NCBI RefSeq assembly: GCF_007827795.1
Contig: NZ_VITI01000007.1
Location: forward strand, 62,001-126,000
DNA length: 64,000 bases
DNA from: Azospirillum brasilense
Lineage (GTDB): Bacteria > Pseudomonadota > Alphaproteobacteria > Azospirillales > Azospirillaceae
Direction: 5' to 3'
Positions within the stretch are counted from its first letter, which is position 1. Each line of letters opens with the position of its first letter. The notes beneath the pieces were generated by a model that was given only the letters and a program-made list of their open reading frames with translations, was not told the origin of the DNA and made no database searches. The translations under genes and the position numbers were made by a program. This document shows, piece after piece, positions 21,035 through 30,357 of the stretch.

Positions 21035-21069
21035 GATGCGGGTTTGAGTCTCATCAGAATTCCAAATTC

Positions 21070-21246
21070 CCCCTCCCCTCCGCTCTCGCGCAAACGAAGT
21101 TTGCGCTGACGCGACAGGCGGACCTCTGGTCCGCCGAAAGCGGGGAGAGGGTCAGGGTGAGGGGGTTGCGCCTTTGCCGGACGCACCGCCACGCGCATCC
21201 CCCTCACCGGCCCTCCGGGCCACCCTCTCCCCAGAGGGGAGAGGGT
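21070..21246. repeat. Palindromic intergenic repeat, long type (copy 1)
   Basis: About 177 bp. It contains an inner hairpin GCGCAAACGAAGTTTGCGC, then GGCGGACCTCTGGTCCGCC, and outer CCCCTCCCCT/AGAGGGGAGAGGG arms. It is homologous to the copy at 28936 (shared GTCAGGGTGAGGGGGTTGCG and CATCCCCCTCACC). Its right half overlaps the 3' end of the CoxG-like gene. Confidence 0.8.
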
Positions 21247-21835
21247 TGGAAAAGAGCTTGCGCAGCCAATCCTTCAACATGCTCCACAGGAGATTGCCAG
21301 CGTTCAGTTCCTTGGCGGGCTCGGGGGGTGGGGCGGCCACTGCCTCCGCGAGCGGAGCCATCTCCACCACCTTCTCCGCCGGTGCCGTCGCCGCGAGCTT
21401 GGCTTCCAGGTTGCGGGCGAATTCGGCGGTCAGGCGGTTGGCGATCTCCTGCACGATGGCGCCGCGGCTGAACTGGGCCAGAACGCCGGTCAGGGTGAAA
21501 TCGACGGTCAGGTCGATGCGCGTCCCCGGCCCCTCCTCCACGACGGCGAAGGTCACGTCGGCCTTGGCGCGGGAGTTGTTCTTGGGGTCGGTGCCCTGGC
21601 CGTGGATGACGCCGGTGTGGGTCGCCTCGTCCATCGTCAGCGTGCCCTCGCCGGCGAAGGCGGCGGCGATGGGGCCGAGCTTCACGCGCATCTGTCCGAA
21701 GATCCGGTCGCCCTCGCGCGGCTTGGTCAGCGAGGCGCCGGGCATGCAGGCGATCACCCGCTCCACATCGCTCAACAGCGGCCAGACGCGGGCGCGCGGG
21801 AAGTTGACGGCAAGGGTCTGGGTCATGGTCGGCAT
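21152..21835 (-). CDS. CoxG-like SRPBCC protein with repeat-derived C-terminus
   Basis: A 227 aa protein related to CoxG, which in CO dehydrogenase clusters helps membrane recruitment. The SRPBCC domain covers residues 4-150 (TQTLAVNFPRARVWPLLSDV; VIACMPGASLTKPREGDRIFGQM; FTLTGVLAQFSRGAIVQEI). A Pro/Glu linker and a hydrophobic LLWSMLKDWLRKLF tail follow. The last 31 or so residues (NPLPSGERVARRAGEGDARG onward) are encoded by a palindromic intergenic repeat, so the original stop codon was probably lost or replaced when the repeat inserted. ATG 21835 is chosen; 21826 is possible. It begins 4 bp after the 2Fe-2S subunit gene stops. Confidence 0.8.
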   Translation of the reverse strand: MPTMTQTLAVNFPRARVWPLLSDVERVIACMPGASLTKPREGDRIFGQMRVKLGPIAAAFAGEGTLTMDEATHTGVIHGQGTDPKNNSRAKADVTFAVVEEGPGTRIDLTVDFTLTGVLAQFSRGAIVQEIANRLTAEFARNLEAKLAATAPAEKVVEMAPLAEAVAAPPPEPAKELNAGNLLWSMLKDWLRKLFSNPLPSGERVARRAGEGDARGGASGKGATPSP

Positions 21836-21839
21836 GGGC

Positions 21840-22324
<485 letters not shown>

Positions 22325-22328
<4 letters not shown>

Positions 22329-23137
22329 GACATCACCTGCGCGATGGCGCGCTTCAGCGCGACGGTGTGGGTCTTAAGGGCGATGGGGTCGTCCGCGGCG
22401 GGGCTGCCGGCGAGATGAGCGGCCATCGCCGCCTCCGTGCAGCCGCCCTCGAACAGGGCCGGGCCGTCGATCACCACCGGCTTGCCGGAGGTCGCCCCGG
22501 CGACGCAGCGCTGGACGCCGCGGGCCGGGTCGATCAGCACCGCCCCGGTGGCGTGGGAGAACTCGCCGGTCTTGCGGCAGACCTTGTAGTAGCCCCAGCG
22601 CGCCCGGTCGGACAGGGCCGGCACATGGATTTCCGCGACGATCTCGCCCGGCTGCAGCGCCGTCTCGAAGACGCCCAGGATGAAGTCGGTCATCGGCACC
22701 GTGCGCCGCCCGCCCGTGCCGGCGATCACCACGTCGGCGCCGAGCGCGGTCAGGACGTTCACCCAATCCGCCGCCGGGTCGGCGTGGGCGAGGCTGCCGC
22801 CGATGGTGCCGCGGTTGCGCACCGCGCGGTAGGCGATCACCGCCGCCACGCTGGGAAGCACGCCGCGCGTCACGTCCGGGTAGTCGCCGTCCTCCAGCCG
22901 AGCGTGGGTGACGCAGGCTCCGATGGTCAGCCGGTCGCCGTCTAGGCGGATCGCCTGAAGCTCCGCGATGCGGGTGATGTCCACCAGCAGCTCCGGCTGG
23001 GCCAGCCGCAGGTTCAGCATGGGGCCGAGCGACTGCGACCCCGCGACGGGCCGCACCATCACGTCCTCGCGCGACAGAAGCTCCAGCGCCGCGTCCAGCG
23101 TGGCCGGCTGCGCATAGTCGAAATCGACCGCCTTCAT
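22325..23137 (-). CDS. Molybdenum hydroxylase FAD-binding subunit (CoxM type)
   Basis: Medium, FAD-binding subunit (270 aa) of a xanthine-dehydrogenase-family enzyme. The FAD sites are RPVAGSQSLGPMLNLRLAQP (residues 25-45) and AVRNRGTIGGSLAHADPAAD (about 101-121), and the C-terminal CO-dehydrogenase flavoprotein domain follows. Its ATG at 23137 overlaps the large-subunit stop by four bases. Both N-terminal FAD motifs are intact, unlike NicAB-type hydroxylases, which lack this subunit and use cytochrome c. Confidence 0.92.
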
Positions 23138-25491
23138 GCCGCACCTCGCGTTTCGGCGATGGCACCAAGAATGACTTCCGGGGTCATCGGCGCGTTCGTC
23201 ACGGTGACTCCCAGCGGCTTCAGCGCGTCGTTGATGGCGTTGCAAATCGCCGCCGGCGGGGCGATGGCGCCGCCCTCGCCGATGCCCTTCACGCCAAACT
23301 CGGTGTAGGGCGAGGGCGTCAGCATGTGGATGATCCTCACGTGCGGGACCTCGGTGAATCCGGGGACCAGATAGTCGGCGAAGGTGGAGGCGAGCGGCTG
23401 GCCCTCCGCGTCGTAGGGCATCCGCTCGTAGAGCGCGGTGCCGACGCCCTGGGCGACGCCGCCGTAGATCTGGCCGTCGACGACCATCGGGTTGACCATG
23501 GTCCCGGCGTCCTCGACCACCAAGTAATCGAGGATCTCGACCTGCCCGATCTCCGGGTCCACCGCCAACGCCACGGCGTGGGTGGCGTAGGAGAAGGTGC
23601 CGTGGTCGCTGCCCGGCTTGTAGCCGGCGGTGACCTCCAGCCCGCCCCGGTCCACGTCGGCGGGAAGGAGCTGCGGCGCGCGGTACCAGGTGTGCGCGAT
23701 CTCGCGGATGGTCACCGCGGCGGGTCCGGCCCTCACCAACCCACCCTCCAGAACCACCCCGTCCGGCCCGGCCTGCATCAGATGCGCTCCGATCTTACGC
23801 AGGCGCTCGGCCAACGTGCGGCAGGCGGTGGCGACGGCGCCGCCGGCCATGACCATGCTGCGCGACCCCCAGGTGCCCGTCGAATAGGGCGTCAGGCCGG
23901 TGTCGCCGTGCACCAGCTTGATCTTCTCCAGCGGGATGCCGAGCACCTCGTGGGCGACCTGGGCGAAGGTGGTCTCCATGCTCTGGCCGTGCGACTGCAC
24001 GCCGACGCGCAGTTCCAGCCCGCCGTCCGGGGTGATGCGGGCCTGCGCCTGTTCGTGCCCCGGCACCATCGGGATGCCCCAGCCGTGATAGACGGCGGTG
24101 CCGTGGGCCGACTGCTCGCAATAGGTGGCGAAGCCGACGCCGATCAGACGCCCATCCGGCTCCCCGCTTTTCTGGCGGGCGCGCCAGCCCTCAAGCTCGA
24201 TAGCGGCGACGGCGCGGCGGACGGATTCGGGATAGTCGCCGCTGTCGAAATGCTTCTTCGTCACGTTGTCGAAGGGCATCTTCTCCGGCGGAACGAGGTT
24301 TTCCAGCCGGACCTGCCACGGCTCCCGCCCCACGGCGTCGGCGACGGCGTCGATCATCTGCTCCATGGCGAAGCACACGCCGGTGCGCGCCACCCCGCGG
24401 TAGGGAACGATGGGCGGCTTGTTGGTGCAGACGGAGAAGGTGCGGCAGCGGTAATGCGCGAAATCGTAGGGGCCGGGAAGGATGCTGCCGACCTGCGCGG
24501 CTTCCAGGCAGGCGGAGAAGGGGTAGACGGAGTAGGCCCCGGCATCGACCCAGGCGTCGGCCTCGATCCCCAGCAGCCGCCCACGTTCGTCGGCGTAGGC
24601 GGTGATCTCGTAATGGTGCTCGCGGGCGTTGGCGGCGGCGACCAGATGCTCCCGCCGGTCCTCGGTCCAGCGGACGGGGCGGTCGAGCCGCATGGCGATC
24701 CAGGCGGCCACGATCTCCTCGGGCTGAAGCAGGCCCTTCCAGCCGAAGCCGCCGCCGACGTCGGGCGCCACCACGCGGATCAGCCCCTGGTCGAGGTCCA
24801 GGCATTCCGACAGGCCGGCGCGCACGATGTGCGGCATCTGGGTCGAGGTGGTCAGGACGAGCTGCTCGACATGGCGGTCCCAATGGGCGACCACGCCCTT
24901 GCCCTCCAGCGGCACCATGCACTGGCGCGCCGTGCGGATGGTCCGCGACACCTTCACCGGGGCGGTGGCGGCGATCTCCGCGATGTTCCCGCCGACGTTG
25001 GTCTCCAGGAAGACGTTGTCCGGCCAGTGGTCGTGCACCTTCGGCGCGCCCGGCGTCACCGCCTCCAGCATGTCGGAATTCACCGGCAGCTCGGCGTAAT
25101 CGACGAAGACGGAGGCGGCGATGTCCTCGGCCTCGGCGCGGGTGGCGGCGACGCAGACGGCCACCGGCTCGCCGACGAAGCGCACCTTGCCGTCGGCCAG
25201 CGCCGGCTGCTCCGACACCTTGAAGCCGGGCAGTCCCGACACGGCGCGGATCGGCTTCACGCCGCCCGCCGCCAGATCCGCCCAGGTGAAGACGGCGCCG
25301 CGGTGCTCCTCCGGGATCTCGATGCCGGTGATGGTGGCGTGGGCGACCGGGCTGCGCACGAAGGCCAGCTCCTTCATGCCGACCAGGGCGATGTCGCCGA
25401 CGAAGCGGCCCCGCCCGCGCAGCAGCCGGTCGTCCTCCTTGCGGCGGACCCTGGCGCCCACACCGGAACCGGCGGTGCTAACCTCTCCCAT
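23134..25491 (-). CDS. Molybdenum hydroxylase large (molybdopterin) subunit, xanthine dehydrogenase/CoxL-like, not CO dehydrogenase
   Basis: Catalytic subunit (785 aa) binding the Mo-cytosine-dinucleotide cofactor. Landmarks are RVRRKEDDRLLRGRGRFVGD at the start, VRFVGEPVAVCVAATRAEAE, PDVGGGFGWKG, YCEQSAHGTAVYHG and the catalytic-glutamate loop GVKGIGEGGAIAPP near residue 745. The active-site loop that reads AYxCSFR in form I CO dehydrogenase is PYRGVARTG here, lacking the copper-binding cysteine, so CO is not the substrate. N-heterocycle or aldehyde hydroxylation is more likely. The gene lies 21 bp upstream of... and in one operon with a Liv importer, amidase and SRPBCC protein, suggesting import and hydroxylation of the same compound. 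Confidence 0.9.
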   Translation of the reverse strand: MGEVSTAGSGVGARVRRKEDDRLLRGRGRFVGDIALVGMKELAFVRSPVAHATITGIEIPEEHRGAVFTWADLAAGGVKPIRAVSGLPGFKVSEQPALADGKVRFVGEPVAVCVAATRAEAEDIAASVFVDYAELPVNSDMLEAVTPGAPKVHDHWPDNVFLETNVGGNIAEIAATAPVKVSRTIRTARQCMVPLEGKGVVAHWDRHVEQLVLTTSTQMPHIVRAGLSECLDLDQGLIRVVAPDVGGGFGWKGLLQPEEIVAAWIAMRLDRPVRWTEDRREHLVAAANAREHHYEITAYADERGRLLGIEADAWVDAGAYSVYPFSACLEAAQVGSILPGPYDFAHYRCRTFSVCTNKPPIVPYRGVARTGVCFAMEQMIDAVADAVGREPWQVRLENLVPPEKMPFDNVTKKHFDSGDYPESVRRAVAAIELEGWRARQKSGEPDGRLIGVGFATYCEQSAHGTAVYHGWGIPMVPGHEQAQARITPDGGLELRVGVQSHGQSMETTFAQVAHEVLGIPLEKIKLVHGDTGLTPYSTGTWGSRSMVMAGGAVATACRTLAERLRKIGAHLMQAGPDGVVLEGGLVRAGPAAVTIREIAHTWYRAPQLLPADVDRGGLEVTAGYKPGSDHGTFSYATHAVALAVDPEIGQVEILDYLVVEDAGTMVNPMVVDGQIYGGVAQGVGTALYERMPYDAEGQPLASTFADYLVPGFTEVPHVRIIHMLTPSPYTEFGVKGIGEGGAIAPPAAICNAINDALKPLGVTVTNAPMTPEVILGAIAETRGAA

Positions 25492-25512
25492 TCCCTGACC
25501 CTCTCTTTTTTC

Positions 25513-26203
<691 letters not shown>

Positions 26204-26217
<14 letters not shown>

Positions 26218-27007
26218 GTTTCACCCCCTGGCCCAGATAGGCCTGGATCACGTCCGGGTTGGCGCGGATGACCTCCGGCGGGCCTTCGGCGATGATGCGC
26301 CCGTGGTTCAGAACCACCACGCGGTCGGAGATGGTCATGACCATGCGCATGTCGTGCTCCACCAGCAGGATGGTCACGCCGCGGTCGCGGATGCGCTGGA
26401 CGACGCCCATGAAGGCCTCCGTCTCCGACGGGTTCAGCCCGGCGGCGGGTTCGTCCAGCAGCAGCAGCTTCGGGTCGGCGGCCAGCGCGATGGCGATGCC
26501 GAGCAACCGCTGCTCGCCGTAGGCGAGGTTGCCGGCCAGCTCGTCGGCGCGGTGCGACAGCCCGACGAAGGCCAGGATCTCCGCCACCGCCGCCCGCATC
26601 CGCTCCGTCTCCGCCCGCACCGAGGCGAGCCGCAGCAAAGCGCCCCAGGTCTCCGCCCGGCCCTGCCGGTGCATCCCGGTCAGCACGTTGTCGAAGACGG
26701 TGCAGCCGGCGAAGATGCTGGTGCGCTGGAAGGTGCGCACGACGCCCAGCCCGGCGATGCGGTTGGAGGACAGGCGCGTCAGGTCGGTGCCGCGGAACAG
26801 CACCTTCCCGCCGGTCGGCTTCAGGAAACCGGTGATGACGTTGAAGGCCGTCGTCTTGCCAGCACCATTGGGGCCGATCAGGCTGACGATCTCCCCCTCC
26901 GGCACGGCGAAGCTCATCGAGGCGATGGCGATCAGGCCGCTGAAATGAACGGCGACCTCGCGCACCTCAAGGATCGGCGCGGCAGATTCGTCGAGGGCGA
27001 GGCTCAT
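26204..27007 (-). CDS. livG: Liv-type ABC transporter ATP-binding protein LivG
   Basis: Second ATPase (267 aa) of the importer. Walker A is GPNGAGKTTAFNVITGF, Walker B with signature region LAYGEQRLLGIAIALAADP then LLLLDEPAAGLNPSE, and the LivG-type HDMRMVMTISDRVVVLNHG follows. The C-terminal GQGVKHAKG is longer than the usual YLG ending. ATG 27007 overlaps the livM stop (ATGA). The longer open frame upstream lacks protein-like sequence and runs antisense-free into livM, so it was not used. Confidence 0.92.
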
Positions 27008-28041
27008 GCCGAGGTCTCCTTGCGCAGGCCCAGCGCCGTGGCGGCGACGCGCTTGCGGCGGCCGGCGAACCAGTTCTTGACCGCCGGGACCATGCCCTGC
27101 GGCAGGAAGAAGACGACCACGATCATGGCGACGCCGTAGATGATCCACTGCACCTCGGGCCGCGCCACCTCACGCAGCACCTCGGGCAGGATGCCGAAGG
27201 CGAGGCCGCCGACGATCGGTCCGGCCAGCGTGCCCTTGCCGCCCGTCACCACCATGATGACCATGGTCACCGTGTAGATGAACATGAAGACGTCCGGATC
27301 GACGATGCGGATGTAGTGGGTGTAGAGCCCGCCCGCGGCCCCGGCCATGCCCGCCGCGATCACCGTGGCGACGACCAGATAGCGCGTCACGTCGATGCCG
27401 ACCGAGCGCGCCAGCGACTCGTTCTCGCGCAGCGCCACCAGCGCCCGGCCCACCCGCGACTGCACCAGCCGCTGGATCACCAGGAAGCAGACCACCGCGA
27501 CCGCCAGCACCAGAAGGTAGTTGTATTCCTTCCTGTAGAGCGGGATCACCCCGTCCCACGGCAGCCAAACCGACAGCGGCGGGATGTTGTTCAGCGCCAT
27601 CGGCCCCTCGGTCAGGTCCACCCAGTTCAGCGCGACCATGCGCATGACCTGGGCGAAGCTGATGGTGACGATGACGAAGTAGGCCCCGCGCACCCGGAAG
27701 GCGAGCTTGCCGATCAGGAAGCCGAACAGCGCCGCCACCAGGATGCCGCCGAGGAAGGCCACCCACACCGGCTGCGGCCCCAGCACGAAGGGTTCCGCCC
27801 CGCCGAGATCGAGGTCGAAGCCCAGCGACAGCAGCGCGCTGGTGTAGGCGCCGATCCCGAAGAAGGCGATGTGGCCGAGGCTGAGCTGCCCGGTGTATCC
27901 GAGCAGCAGGTTCAGGCTCATCGCCCCGATGATGAAGATGCCGGTCGAGGTCAGGACGTAGAGGATGTACTGGTCGCCCAGCCACAGCGGCCCGACCGCC
28001 ATGACCAGCACGAACAGCCAGGGGAGGAGACGCGTCGTCAT
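27004..28041 (-). CDS. livM: Liv-type ABC transporter permease LivM
   Basis: Integral membrane subunit (345 aa) of the importer with eight to ten hydrophobic segments. Diagnostic stretches are GAMSLNLLLGYTGQLSLGHI, AFFGIGAYTSALLSL, RGAYFVIVTISFAQVMRM, RVGRALVALRENESLARSVG and the GGKGTLAGPIVGG loop. The start at 28041 overlaps the livH stop by four bases; a longer frame upstream is the antisense-like extension through livH and was rejected. The C-terminal 25 residues are basic and cytoplasmic. Confidence 0.92.
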   Translation of the reverse strand: MTTRLLPWLFVLVMAVGPLWLGDQYILYVLTSTGIFIIGAMSLNLLLGYTGQLSLGHIAFFGIGAYTSALLSLGFDLDLGGAEPFVLGPQPVWVAFLGGILVAALFGFLIGKLAFRVRGAYFVIVTISFAQVMRMVALNWVDLTEGPMALNNIPPLSVWLPWDGVIPLYRKEYNYLLVLAVAVVCFLVIQRLVQSRVGRALVALRENESLARSVGIDVTRYLVVATVIAAGMAGAAGGLYTHYIRIVDPDVFMFIYTVTMVIMVVTGGKGTLAGPIVGGLAFGILPEVLREVARPEVQWIIYGVAMIVVVFFLPQGMVPAVKNWFAGRRKRVAATALGLRKETSA

Positions 28042-28910
28042 CCGATCCGCTCCTTCATGGCGAAGAGACCCTGGGGCCGCACGATCAGCACGGCGATGAT
28101 CAGCAGGAAGCCCATGGCGTCGCGGTAGCCCGACGACAGGTAGCCGGCGCCGAACTCCTCGGCGAGCGCCAGGACGAAGCCGCCGATGGTGGCGCCGGGG
28201 ATGTTCCCCAGCCCGCCCAGGATGACGATGGCGAAGGCCTTCAGCGCCACCAGATCGCCCATGGTCGGCGTGACCACGAAGATCGGGCCGAGCAGCGCCC
28301 CCGCCGTGGCGGCGAGGCCGGAGCCGAGCGCGAAGGTCAGCGTGTACATCAGCCCGCGGTTGACGCCCATCAGCGCCGCCGTGTCCGGGTCCTGGAAGGT
28401 GGCGCGCATGGCGACGCCCAGCTTGGTCCGGTTGATGAGCAGGTAGAAGCCGCCCAACAGCAGCAGCGCCACGCCCAGGACGAACAGCCGGTTCATGCCC
28501 ACCGACACCGACCCCAGCACCACCGGCTCGGTCGGGAAGGGGCTGGGCACCGACTTCGCGACACCGCCCCAGACGAGCTGCTCGCCGGCCTGCATGGCGA
28601 TGCCGGCGCCGATCATCACCAGCATGGTGGTGTCGATGTCGGCGCCCTTCAGCGGGCGCAGCAGCGTGAATTCGATCAGCGCGCCCAGCGCCATGCCCAG
28701 CACGGCGGCCATCGCCAGGGACATGAAGAAGTTCAGCCCCATCATCCCGGCCAGCATGTAGGCCATGTAGGCGCCGAAAGTGTAAAGCTCGCCATGGGTG
28801 AAGTTGACCACGCGCATGATGCCGAAGATCAGCGTCAGGCCGATTCCCAGCAGCGCGTAGGTCCCCCCCAGGACCACGGCGTTCAAAAGGTGCTGCAGAT
28901 GCGCTTCCAC
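28038..28910 (-). CDS. livH: Liv-type ABC transporter permease LivH
   Basis: First permease subunit (290 aa). It starts HLQHLLNAVVLGGTYALLGI and continues with GLTLIFGIMRVVNFTHGELY, ATFQDPDTAALMGVNRGLMY and VILGGLGNIPGATIGGFVLA, all typical of LivH. Eight membrane segments are likely. It overlaps livM by four bases. Upstream, a long palindromic repeat separates it from the binding-protein gene. Confidence 0.92.
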   Translation of the reverse strand: MEAHLQHLLNAVVLGGTYALLGIGLTLIFGIMRVVNFTHGELYTFGAYMAYMLAGMMGLNFFMSLAMAAVLGMALGALIEFTLLRPLKGADIDTTMLVMIGAGIAMQAGEQLVWGGVAKSVPSPFPTEPVVLGSVSVGMNRLFVLGVALLLLGGFYLLINRTKLGVAMRATFQDPDTAALMGVNRGLMYTLTFALGSGLAATAGALLGPIFVVTPTMGDLVALKAFAIVILGGLGNIPGATIGGFVLALAEEFGAGYLSSGYRDAMGFLLIIAVLIVRPQGLFAMKERIG

Positions 28911-28935
28911 CGCGTGTCTCCATCCCTCGGTTTTC

Positions 28936-29127
28936 CCCTCTCCCCTCCGCTCACGCGCAAACGACGTTTGCGCTGACGCGTCAGGCGGGCCCTCGGCCCG
29001 CCGAAAGCGGGGAGAGGGTCAGGGTGAGGGGGTTGCGCTTGTGCCGGACGCGCCGCCACGGACATCCCCCTCACCCTCCCCGCGCCTGCGGCGCGGGTCC
29101 CCTCCCTCTCCCCAGAGGGGAGAGGGC
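28936..29127. repeat. Palindromic intergenic repeat, long type (copy 2)
   Basis: About 192 bp lying between the binding-protein stop (29144) and livH start (28910). It contains GCGCAAACGACGTTTGCGC and GGCGGGCCCTCGGCCCGCC hairpins and matches the copy at 21070 closely, including the TTGCGC..TGCCGGACGC segment. It may modulate the ratio of the abundant binding protein to the membrane subunits, a common use of intra-operon hairpins; that is inference. Confidence 0.8.
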
Positions 29128-29143
29128 GTTTGAAAGGAGGGCC

Positions 29144-30298
29144 TTACGGCATCGTCACCTTGCCGTCCTTCACCTGGACGACGTAGACGTTGGCCTCGTT
29201 CTGGCCGCTCTCCTTGCCTTCCGGGCCGTCCTTCTTGAAGGCGATGTCGCCGTTCACGCCGTCCAGCTTGACGGTCCACAGCGCGTCGCGGATGGCCTGC
29301 GGCTCGGCCTTGCCGGCCTTCTTGATGGCCTCCACGATGGTCATGATGCCGTCATAGCCGCGGTAGCCCTCGGTCAGGCCGGCGAAGTCGTAGCCCTTCT
29401 TGTTCCAGCCATCGACGAAGGTCTTGGCGACCGTCGGGTGCACCGCCTTCTCCGGGAACCAGGGGGCGAAGAACAGCGTGAAGTAGCCGCCGTTCGCCGC
29501 CGCACCCGCCTGCGCGATGAGCTGATCGGGGGAGGAGGAGCCGCCGTTGGTGATGACCCGGTGCGGCAGGCGCAGCTCCGCCGCCTGCTTGAGGATCAGG
29601 GTGATCTGCTCGACGCCGGTGGTGACGAACAGCGTGTCGCCGCCCGACTGCTTGATGCTGGAGAGCTGGGCCGACAGGTCGGTGGCCTCCGGCGCCATCG
29701 TCTCGGTGACGCCGATCTTGACGCCCTTGGCCTGGAGCATCTTGCGGAACTCCTCCGCCGAGCCACGGCCGAAATCGTTGTTCACCGCCAGGAAATCGGC
29801 CTTCTGGATGGCCGGCTGGAAGTGGTCCAGCTTCTCCGCGAAGGACTTGGCCTCCATGGCGGAGGTCGGGGCGATGCGGAAGACCCACGGGTTGCCCGAG
29901 GTGGTGATCTTGGTCGAGGAGGAGGTCTCCACCACCATCGGCACGCCGTACTCCACCAGCTTCGGCATCACCGCCAGGGTGAAGGTGGAGCTCCAGGCGC
30001 CCATCAGCACCGGGACCTTGTCGCGCACGATCAGCTTCTCGGCGGAGGCGACGGCTTCCTTCGGGTTGCTCTTGTTGTCCTCGATGATCAGTTGGATCTT
30101 CTTGCCCAGCACGCCGCCGTTGGCGTTGACGACCTCCTCCGCCACCCGCGCGCCGTTGGCGACGTAGTTGCCCGACGCGGCGACCGCGCCGGTCAGCGGC
30201 TGGGTCACGCCGATCTTGATCGTCTCCTGCGCAAAGGCCACGCCCGGCGCCAGCAGTGCGGCGCTCAGCAGCAACGCCGTGGTCTTCATCGTCCGCAT
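29144..30298 (-). CDS. Liv-type ABC transporter substrate-binding protein
   Basis: Periplasmic receptor (384 aa) of the Liv importer encoded downstream. The signal peptide spans MRTMKTTALLLSAALLAPG to a cleavage near VAFA-Q. The mature start ETIKIGVTQPLTGAVAASGN and VNANGGVLGKKIQLIIEDN are typical. ATG 30298 follows AGAGGGGG. The position before livHMGF fits a complete system. The gene follows the GGT-family gene by 59 bp, so GGT, receptor, permease and hydroxylase are one long unit. Confidence 0.9.
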   Translation of the reverse strand: MRTMKTTALLLSAALLAPGVAFAQETIKIGVTQPLTGAVAASGNYVANGARVAEEVVNANGGVLGKKIQLIIEDNKSNPKEAVASAEKLIVRDKVPVLMGAWSSTFTLAVMPKLVEYGVPMVVETSSSTKITTSGNPWVFRIAPTSAMEAKSFAEKLDHFQPAIQKADFLAVNNDFGRGSAEEFRKMLQAKGVKIGVTETMAPEATDLSAQLSSIKQSGGDTLFVTTGVEQITLILKQAAELRLPHRVITNGGSSSPDQLIAQAGAAANGGYFTLFFAPWFPEKAVHPTVAKTFVDGWNKKGYDFAGLTEGYRGYDGIMTIVEAIKKAGKAEPQAIRDALWTVKLDGVNGDIAFKKDGPEGKESGQNEANVYVVQVKDGKVTMP

Positions 30299-30357
30299 GT
30301 CGTCTAGCCCCCTCTTTTTGATTTGAACCGTCAGTAGGCGGTGGTCACCCAGTGGAA

